Position numbers and translations under genes: made by a program
The notes under the pieces: generated by a model
Database searches by the model: none
Seen by the model: the letters and a program-made list of their open reading frames with translations, nothing else
Told to the model about the DNA's origin: nothing
Shown: piece by piece, positions 33,203-41,541 of the stretch
Numbering within the stretch: the first letter of the stretch is position 1
Layout: every line of letters begins with the position of its first letter
From: Amanita rubescens
Taxonomy: Eukaryota > Basidiomycota > Agaricomycetes > Agaricales > Amanitaceae
DNA length: 41,541 nt
Direction of reading: 5' to 3'
Assembly: GCA_015039365.1 (NCBI GenBank)
Contig: WION01000465.1
Coordinates: 1-41,541, forward strand

Positions 33203-35471
33203 CTACCTGCTTGCCTCTAGCTCCGGTTCTTCCGTCGTCGTGTACTCATCTGCTGCCCACCCTTTGATATTCCCCTCTCCAATGGGTATCATTGCCCCTC
33301 TAGCTTTCAAGAACCCTATCACTTCCCGAACATATCTCCAACCACTCAATTCCGCATCTGTGAAGCCATACAGCCTAGCAAGACGAGTGCCGGCCCTGAC
33401 TCTTGCGCCGGTTTGATCCTTCTCCAGCTGGTCAAAGAAACTTGCCAATGCCTTCACAGCGTTCGCTCGCGCACGAAGGAGATGACGCATGATGCGACGC
33501 GACGGGGGCCTACGTCTGACATGATTCCTGGTATCATTAGTAGATGCCTCCATAAGTCCAGAGGTTGACAGCGAAGTAGTCCTTGGCCTGTCAATCCATG
33601 GGTTCTCAGGGGGGGTCTGGGGAGTTGTATACTGAGACAGGGCCGACAGCGATAGATCCCATTTCTTTGGGGCCCATACCCCAACAAGGACCCGCCAGGC
33701 CGCAGTGACGCGTTTCACCCTATCAATCACAGAGTTCAGAAGTACTATAAGATAACGCAAAACTTGCATACTGTGTATAGGCATCTTATCAAGTATGTCA
33801 ACTTATTGGACACTCACGTTCAATAAACGACTCACCATCAATCACCTTGTTGTGATATGAGGCAAATAAGTAGACGATGAGGGCAGCTAGCACAGCACCA
33901 AGTGAAGTATAGTAAAGCAACGCCCATAAGAAAAAGAACGTAGCGGGATATATCAGCAAGGATGATAAAAACCCAAATGCTACTTTGTTTTGTGCTTGGG
34001 TCTCTTCCTCGTCTTCCACGAGACTAGCGCCCAAACGACCCATAAAATAAACCGGTAGATGGATAAGGAGGGGAAGAAGGAAGAAGGGAAGTCGTAAAAT
34101 TGCAGAAATAGTGTCCTTCAGAAGGATCGAGAGAGTCAGAAGTCGGCACGGAAGAGTAGCATACGTATGAGGATCAAGAGAATTTGGGAGAGAGAGAGAA
34201 GATAACACGGAATTGGTCAGATGCGACGATTGCAATAGTGAATAATATTCGAGAAGATGACGCCGGACAGCATTAAGGTTCATCGTTGCATTAGGTGTGG
34301 ACAGGAGATCGACAAGACTGTAATATGTCAATTTAGTTCTGGGGTACGAAAATTAACGCTCACGTCTGGGACACAAGAACGAAGTCATCCAAATCAATGT
34401 TATTTTCACCTTCCCATAATAAGTCACGAGCCATCCTCGCCGCATATAATGTATCCCTATAGTCAACTTCAATCTTTACATTCGCCTCACAACATCTATT
34501 ACTCGCCAATCAGGAGCATTGATTGTCATCTCCACTAGAGCTGTTTCGATCGATCGCGTAAGACGCTTGACCGCAGACCGGCGCGATCCATCTGCAGCGG
34601 AGAAGAATTCATCTCGATAGTCATCCATCGTTATTGGTCGACCAAACCTACGTTCCTATAGGTCACAAGTGCCGTAAGAAGACATCTGATTGAACATACT
34701 CCATAATCACCTTCAGAATGACTATTAGGACTACAACCGGGGAGGTCTAAAGAGTAATGCTTACGGCGCTGCGGTACTTTGATTTGTTGGTGTACACGAT
34801 AGCAACAGGTATCACCCGAATGTCCCGCTCTGGCGTCTGTATGCCATTTGCTTTCAACCAATCGAGGTATTCTAAAGATGCCCATGCAGCACCATCCTTA
34901 ACTTGCATAATTCTCGGCTCTGTATAACTGGTTCCCTCCGGAAATAATGCAATAGCCTCTCCCTTACCCAACGCATCGAATGTGCCCCTGAAAAGTGTCT
35001 GCCGGTCCTTCGATTTGCGGTCAACAGGAATGTTGCCCGATGAGAATAGTATATACCGCAGAATTGGGTTTATGAAGAGACTAGCTGAGGAGGACTAAGC
35101 CAAGTTGCACACATTTTAGTCCGAGAATTCGTTCTCACCCTTGCTCCAATAGTTCAGTATGCGCTGATACGGGAATGCGACAGCTACGAAAGTATGAGGG
35201 TGGCTCATGAAATGTCACGACTACTGACATAGAATGATTGGATCAATGATCATGTTGTGGTGGGTTGCCGTGCTATTTCATGACAGTTGAAGCACACGGA
35301 TGTCATCGGCACACATAGGACATACACGATAATTGGCCCGTCACGAGGAACATTTTCTCCGCCTATGACACGAATTTCTGTAAAAAAAGAAGTGGCTGCT
35401 ACGCCAGACACATAGCGAATAAGGCGATGCAAGATCTTCTTGTCTGAATGTGAACGCGCGGAAGAGGACAT
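33203..35471 (-). CDS. PlsC-family glycerol-3-phosphate/DHAP acyltransferase, membrane-bound
   Basis: Start at ATG 35471 (MSSSARSHSDKK); the longer frame begins with TTG. Exon 1 ends at 35326 using the GTATGT donor, which restores VTATHHNMIIDPII. The HNMIID segment is acyltransferase motif I (His-x4-Asp). Motif II/III follows: SGNIPVDRKSKDRQTLFRGT and FPEGTSYTEPRIM (Glu-Gly pair), then VIPVAIVYTNKSKYRS. A middle soluble part contains NAVRRHLLEYYSLLQSSHL. Two or three membrane segments are visible (LRLPFFLLPLLIHLPVYF; SSLLIYPATFFFLWALLY; SLGAVLAALIVYLFASY). The C-terminal part is soluble and basic (HVRRRPPSRRIMRHLLRAR) and ends ELEASR. This order matches the fungal Gpt2/Sct1-type enzymes, which make lysophosphatidic acid or 1-acyl-DHAP in the ER, the first step in glycerolipid synthesis. 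The exact substrate is inferred from the family. Several introns of about 50 bp interrupt it. Confidence 0.82.
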
Positions 35472-35875
35472 TGTAGCCGATGTGCAATGAAGGTCCAATG
35501 AAAGTCAACGCTTCGTGATGCGTGACGTGTGACAGGACGCGAATAGTCTTTAAGGGTGCATCGGGAGATTTACGAGTTTGCACTGGGCTGGTGAAATCAT
35601 GATCTATGACGTGTAATGGTACGGGCGGTCGTGCGTGCAGATTGTTTATGTTCATGACACTAAGGCTAAAAATACTCGTTCTTTCAGACAGTCGAGATTA
35701 GTATTAGGCAAGGAATAACTCAATTCATGAAACACAAATAGCAGGTGCTGAATACGGTTGTGTACAATCATAAGACATATACAATGTATAGATTGGGATG
35801 AACACGATGTGGGATACATTGCAATAAATCTTCTCAATCCTGAAGATGAGCGGACCGTCTCCTCGAAGCAAGTAT
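35472..35875. other. intergenic between two same-strand genes
   Basis: About 400 bp between the stop of the Sec7-PH gene and the start of the acyltransferase gene on the minus strand. It contains minus-strand open frames of 60-100 codons that do not join to either gene and begin with TTG or unsupported ATG codons. It would contain the acyltransferase promoter. Confidence 0.45.
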
Positions 35876-38800
35876 TTAAGGAAGTTTTCGTCTTGAAATG
35901 GATGTACCTGGTGCGGTTTCACCAGGCTCGGACGCCACTGCTCCATCCAGAGCCCTCTCCAAGACTACGTCATTGTTATTAAAGTCGTCCCGGCATCACA
36001 CAACGCATCAGTTAGACATACCCTTTTCACCTCGCTTCTTTAGCCGCAATGCCATTGCATTTTGAAGCGAGTCGATGTACGACTCGTACTTGACAATTTC
36101 TGTCAAAAGATATTGCGACTTCTTTTCCCAGTTGCTTTGGGCTTTTAATGACGTTGCAGTCCTCGGTTGATACTTTTCTTGTCGTCAAGGGAGATATAGA
36201 AGAATAAGGATTTCACAGACCAGTGCCATCATGGGTTCCCGCAGTTCGTTGTGACGTTCCAGGTTATTCTTCAAATACACGACATGTTTTCGTAGCGCTT
36301 CCAATTGTGTTTCTTCGTCATGCGTACTGGCGACTGTTGGCGGTAAAGGAACTTTCCAATCATTGATAAAGATTCTATCTGTCCAGTGTGAGTTCCCGTG
36401 GCGGACGGTTGCTACTCCCTCCCTCCAACCGAATCTGCTTCTGTTACTCCGGCTACTACGAACGCTCATGCTATCTGTGCGATCTGCGTCCCTAGCGGAC
36501 TCGTCCTCAGAATGGTGACGGCCATATACATGGGGTTCTGCCACTCTGTTCCAACCATACTCCATATTCGAAACGCCACCAGCCAGGGGTTCTTTACTGG
36601 TTCTTGCCGCCCAATAATTGCAGGTAGACACCCATTCGTTGACCAATTCTTCGGTTCCTGCCTGAAAGAAATAAACACCACCATTTGCGAGAGTAAGAAC
36701 CATGCAATGGGGTCTTTGTCGGTTGTAACCAGGTGGAGGCAGTGAATGGGAGAGTGAATGTGCTAAGTTGATGGTACCAACAAGATGGGCATTTGACTGA
36801 CGGAGTTCACCGTATGTGAGGCACCCAGCGATTCAATGGACTCACCAACCAATTTCCACCCCCGATGACATTACTACTAGCTGCCGCACTATCACCACCA
36901 AACGTGAACATGTTGAGCTCCCCTCTTTGAATTACAACAAAAACGTCCAACCAGGACTTGTCCTTGGCCCGCTTTCCAGTCGATTCCCAGTATCGTTTAC
37001 GACAAAGCATTCCTTCTTTTGCCCACGGTGGCCCAAGCAATGCCAGTTCTTCATCACAGATGCTGATTGAGGTGGACGTCGTACCCTGGCTCCTGACACT
37101 ATGATCATCGTCTTCACGCGCTTCTCGTATTATTGTATTTGAAAGATTAGAAGCGAAGCCTAGTGAAGGTGTTAAAAACGATGAACTGGAACAGTGAAAC
37201 TACTTTGTCTGTAAGCGACAGGTGTAAAATGCAATAACGAGGCAGAAAATTACTTGCCTCGTGCGCAGACGTAGCAAGACTAGGGGAAGGGCTTATGCGA
37301 CCATCTACGCTGCTGTTACTGCTGGCACCAGATTGAGTAATGATTGACTGCAATCCCCGTATGCTTCCCCGTTTCAGTGTGGTCAATCGATCTGGTTGAA
37401 CGCGCAGACTTCGGTTACGATGTACTACTGGATTGGAAAAGGAGGCAGTCAGCCGAGTCGCGCTCGCATTCGCTGGTTGTAGTATTTGTTGTGCTCTGAT
37501 AGCGCCATACATTTCCTAGGACAGAAACAATGTTGTGAAGGTAACGACGGGAAAGGCACGGCATACCTTGAGTAAATTTTCCATTTCGTTTTCCCATGTG
37601 CGGTTATATAGATGAGAAGAGTTGATGGGTTTGGTATCTACGCCGGTAGTGCTAGTGGATCCGGTCTCACCGATTTCGGAGGAGCGATTAATTGAAGGTG
37701 ACGGTGAGAGCGAAATAACAACATCTCCCGGAACGCTGTTCCAACTGGCAATACTATCACTTCTTTTCGACCGACCAACCATTTCTGTATCCTCAGGGGC
37801 GTATTGCGGCTCATGCTACTGTTGCCGTCCTGACCGTGAGTGATCGTAGATGGAAATTGTGATTGAATCGCAGTCATTGTGTTACGCACAAATTGACTAC
37901 GTGACATGTGTGTTGCAAGGTCCGCCACATGTAAATCTGTGTTGAGCAACAGGATCGAATAGGTAACTGCATGGGTAACACCTAAGATCTTGTGTTCAGC
38001 CATGTACGGCGAAGAAAGTGATCGGGAGCATACATACTCGCAGATCCATACAAAGTGGACGGATTGCACTCCCAATAACGTTTACTGAACTCTTCGAGAA
38101 TACGATCAACCTGTTGGGTTTCCGCTTTCAAATACAGCTTAGAGCAAAGATGTCTAGGGAGGTCAGCAGGAACGAGGCCATGTATAGACGATATCTGACC
38201 TGAAGGCTAAATCCAGTCTCAGCCCCGAAAAGTTGAAAAAAGCAATATAATAGCGTAGGGCAATCTTATTAATGTATCCCCTGTTGCGGGCCGTGATTAA
38301 ACGCTATGCTAGAAATGAAAGAGGCAAAACCTACGGCCCACCAAGGTACTCTGCGATTTTTTCGCGGGCCAAGAAATTGGTGTCTTCATTCCAGCACTTG
38401 GTAGCTAGCTCTCTGCCATGACTTTCACTGTCGACCGTTTCGTTCCCGTTGATCGGAAAATTGGAAGATGGGAAGCGCTTGAATATCCGCTCGTTGACAG
38501 TGAGACCGTGTTGCAAGCCGATGTGAGTAGATGCTACCAATCAAAGTCAGATCATTCACCTAATGGAAAGAACTGTAAATAACGTACAAGCGTGAGTAGG
38601 GATCAGTGATGGCTCAGAACTAGACGCCGTTGGCCTATGTAAGATTTGCGGACGGCCTGACCCACGGATCATTGGGGTTGGAGCCCCATGGCGCGCTTTC
38701 GATGGACCAAATAATTCTTTGCTGACGTTCATTCTGAAATTGTTGGGTCGCACAGGAGAAAGAGGAGGCATATGTAGTGACGATGAATGCGGCGGTGCAA

Positions 38801-40132
38801 CCAGCGATGGTTCTTGTGGTATTGCATCGGTCTCACTTGGATTCAAACCGGTGTTTGGCTTTGGCTTGTATTGCTTTTTGGATGAAGAGGCAGATTCGTA
38901 CACGAATGGATTTGTGTCTGATTTGTCGAGAGATAAATCATCACCGTTAGTCTCTGCGCGATATGCAAGTCGGCGAGCCGGGGTAGACGGGTCTCGAAGA
39001 TCCAGTAGCGTAGAGGTTGTAGGGTCTAGTGAGGATAATTGGCCTTTAAAATCGTTAATTATTCCATGCAGCGTGGTATCTGCCAACTCCGGATTCTCAT
39101 TGATGCTACGTTGCACCAGTGACGACGCATTCACCAGTGGCTTCTTGATATCAACATCTCCAACGCTTAAGCTTCTCCGCTTGGAGGTGACAATACTAGC
39201 TGAAGTGTCCTGTAATTTTTCTTGTCTAATGGAGTGGGAAGCAGGGTCGATAAACGCTGGAGATGCCTCGTCAGGATCACCATGCCTTCTTTGAGGGGTT
39301 GAAGGTGGCACTGAAGAATTGGCAAGGCTAGGAAACCGTGGGCCAATAGCATTCGACATATCGTCAGTTGGTGTCCGAACCGCATCGCGTCCAGTAGCAT
39401 TTGAATGGACAGGTAGATCCGATGATGTTGCAGAAAATAGTTTCTAAAGGGGAGAGCATGCAATGAGAATTTGGGGATAAAGCTAGTCTTAAGCGCATAC
39501 TGTTTTCGCTCTCGTATTATTCTGTCCAAGCATTTTTCCGATTAATGCGCTCGTCTTCTGACGTACTGAATTTTTAGAGGCCTACATGGAAACCGCGGTT
39601 AGATATAGATAGCGATAGCATGCGCGCTCACTTTAGACGCTTCATCCCTCGATTGCGAAGGACTTGCTGTGGCTTCCGGTGGAAAGACATCTGTCAGTGC
39701 TCCTCTATTCAATTTATCTCTCCCAAGCCTGAAAGGAGAAGAGCTCGCTGATGTAGTTAGTGAAGGGTTCAAGGTGTTTGAGGTTGAGGAACGGGGGCGG
39801 GTAGTTGTACTACCTGTGGACGGACGATCGTGATGTGTGGGTAAAGGTGGAGGTGGGGTTTTGGTCCTTTCTTTCAGGTAGTGGGGGGCATTGGGAACGA
39901 CAGCGCCGCGCTCCCTAGCTTTGCGTACAAGAGTCGCGAGATCAGGACTACTTGAGGTGCCCGGAGACCGGTATATTGACCGTCGATTTGCGTAGCGCTC
40001 GGCATCTTCTTGCTCGCTTATAAACTCTCTGGAGGATGAAGCAAGATGCTGGCGCTTTGAAGAGCCAGAGGGTGTCGTTGGGAAGGCGTTGAAGGATTGG
40101 GCACCTCGTGGTGTTGAGAAGCTACCGTCCAT
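35876..40132 (-). CDS. Sec7-PH domain Arf guanine nucleotide exchange factor
   Basis: An in-frame stop upstream makes ATG 40132 (MDGSFSTPRGAQSF) the start in this exon. A long disordered Ser/Pro-rich N-terminus (40132-38580) carries KTPPPPLPTHHDRPS and a small exon with KTSALIGKMLGQ. The Sec7 domain spans about 38430-37840: RELATKCWNEDTNFLAREK, IAEYLGG, NFSGLRLDLAFR joined to HLCSKLYLKAETQQVDRI (the Glu of KAETQQ corresponds to the catalytic glutamic finger), EEFSKRYWECNPSTLYG, and AVTYSILLLNTDLHVADLA. A PH domain follows (WAKEGMLCRKRYWES, SWLDVFVVIQRGELNMF, MVLTLANGGVYFFQAGTEE), then a coiled-coil part (EALRKHVVYLKNNLERHNE). A GTATGT donor before a nearby stop leads to a last exon (VLERALDGAV) with the stop at 35876. 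It would exchange nucleotide on an Arf GTPase at a membrane; yeast Yel1 and Syt1 are similar. Confidence 0.87.
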
Positions 40133-40372
40133 CCCCAAGCTGATTCTGGCTGTCCCCTCCTGGGGCAATGCCTACTCGAAGTTCAGGTCAGAATGCGATG
40201 TGCGAGGCCACTTTGTGTTGGCGAAAATGTGAAGTGGTGACGGTTATAGTAATGGCAGTGTCCTGCGAAATGTATTGATGTACAACAATAAAAATAACTC
40301 TATGGGAGAGAAATGCATAGCGCAGTACGAACAAGATAAACGTAGATCTGTATGTGGAGTATTAGTCTCCGA

Positions 40373-41541
40373 TCAGGTATCAGACTCTGGCATCTGCATG
40401 CCATGAGATGTCCGTCGCTGTCTCTTCATGGCCAACTGTGCAGTTGGTGGCCCACTGCCTCGCGGGTTGACCGTAATGCCTCGCCCTAACCCCGACAGCA
40501 GCGAGCTCGACTGAGACCGAGGGCGAGATGTAATCTTTGGTGGGGTAGAAACATTCTTTCGCGTACTACCACCGACTGAACCAGAAGCACGATTCCTGTT
40601 TACTCATTGAATGACTTCCATTACTAATAACCCTAATTAAACTCACCGCTTTTTTATAACGTCCGTCTTCAATGATAGGGGACGCACGACCCCATGTAAT
40701 TTCTTTACGACATGTCAATCTCATCAGAATCACTTGATCATAATCAAGCGAACTTACATAGAACAATCCACATGCATTGCCTAATTATCCATCAACAGTA
40801 ATTCGGGGAGTGGTAGTAACAACTTACACAAAGGTTGTCCTTCTGGATTCCTTCTCCACAGTGGTGTATTCGTCGTTTGACAATTGGTGCAGAGAGTCGG
40901 TATCTGTTCCCCATCTTCACCGTTTCCTTTATTGCTGATACTTTGTGTGTTGTCTTTACCACCTAAGTCGGCACTTTTCAGGGTATTTAATCGTCCTTCC
41001 TCACCGGAACTTGGATTATTATGCAAATCCTGAGCCCCCTGTTTTAGCGGGATGTACTTTCTTTGTGGGTGATTCGCTTGTCCAGTCCCAAACGCTCCAG
41101 CGGATCGATTGTCGGCCATCACTTCAATAGATGGGGGTGTAGATGCACTGCTTGCCGCATTATGAGGTTCTGGAGAAGCATCAGCACTTGATGATAAACC
41201 GTTTGCCCAACCGTCACTTGAGGGGCTTGGATGGAAATTGTGAAATGAAGAGACGCCCTCCCCCTGCTGAACTGATAAGATCTGCGGGTCAACGTGCGTA
41301 TATGTACTTCGATTCCCGTTGCTTGATTCTAGACCAGGGTATACGAGGCTCATCAGATGACGATAGTCTAAGAGTGAATCATCTGCGCCTGCAATGTTGG
41401 TTGGATTAATATGAGCATATCCCTCCGCTATGACGGCGGACGCAGCCACGGCAGCAGGTGACAATCCCTCGTTCGCTGAGATAGGAGAACCGACACCAGA
41501 AAATATAGACCCGTTGACGGGGGACTGGGAAGAACTCGTAT
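40373..41541 (-). CDS. GATA-type zinc-finger transcription factor (5' end beyond window)
   Basis: The frame is open to the right edge, so the N-terminus is missing. Four exons: >41541-40828, 40780-40758, 40702-40647 and 40595-40373. Joined, they give the fungal GATA finger: [20 protein letters not shown] then [20 protein letters not shown] and [10 protein letters not shown], with spacing C-x2-C-x17-C-x2-C, the class used by nitrogen regulators such as AreA/NIT2. The third and fourth Cys come from a 23-nt microexon, which with one base of the previous exon encodes CNACGLFY. The acceptor of the third exon is the TAAAG at 40703, not the earlier GAG, because only that gives KLHGVVRPL. The rest is Ser/Asn-rich, with a C-terminal basic tail ([18 protein letters not shown]). 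It would bind GATA motifs in promoters; its target pathway is not shown by the sequence. Confidence 0.88.

Noticed and set aside
35725..35946. Minus-strand 73-codon frame after the Sec7-PH gene
   Set aside because: Part of it overlaps the true last exon of the Sec7-PH gene in another frame; nothing else supports it.
38719..39294. 191-codon plus-strand frame
   Set aside because: It is antisense to the disordered Ser/Pro-rich N-terminus of the Sec7-PH gene, which has clear splice continuity with the Sec7 domain.
40132..40168. Sec7-PH start at 40168
   Set aside because: That codon is TTG, with an in-frame TAG just upstream; ATG at 40132 is the first usable start.

Overview
The window looks like nuclear DNA of a mushroom-forming basidiomycete (Agaricomycetes). 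Most genes are cut by many short introns of about 46-64 bp with GT..AG ends, exons are small, genes are closely packed on both strands, and several protein families match what I recall from agaric genomes. There are no rRNA or tRNA genes and no CRISPR array that I can see. Fungal starts are ATG, so several long open frames that begin with TTG or GTG were re-read as internal exons, and exon joins were worked out by hand from splice sites and reading phase.

Left part (1-11.3 kb) is an accessory region. It has a 2-oxoglutarate/Fe(II) oxygenase-like gene (about 1152-1794, +), an uncharacterised multi-exon gene (2092-3369, -) divergent from another (3940-6121, +), a frame-broken low-complexity region (6.4-8.2 kb), an F-box protein with a nucleotidyltransferase-like core (8305-9228, -) and a further uncharacterised multi-exon gene (9685-about 10797, -).

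Centre (11.3-19.3 kb): four or more spliced host-type exons (11.3-12.2 kb, +) run in frame into a 7.2 kb AT-rich, intronless frame. This encodes a Helitron RepHel transposase: HUH/Y2 replication initiator, PIF1-type helicase and a C-terminal ubiquitin-specific-protease-like cysteine protease domain. It is the most unusual object here. The upstream host-type gene does not resume after it.

Right part (19.5-41.5 kb) is conserved housekeeping and regulatory sequence: an Afi1-type DENN protein (19585-22264, +), a decayed Zn2Cys6 transcription factor (about 22560-24070, +), a large ArAE/FUSC-type membrane exporter (24425-28677, +), an FHA-domain Cds1/Chk2 checkpoint kinase (29709-32057, +), a small uncharacterised protein (32512-33159, -), a membrane-bound PlsC glycerolipid acyltransferase (33203-35471, -), a Sec7-PH Arf exchange factor (35876-40132, -) and a GATA zinc-finger transcription factor cut by the right edge (40373-41541, -). 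The Afi1-type protein and the Sec7-PH factor may act in the same Arf pathway, as yeast Afi1 and Yel1 do around Arf3. The other genes show no obvious shared pathway.
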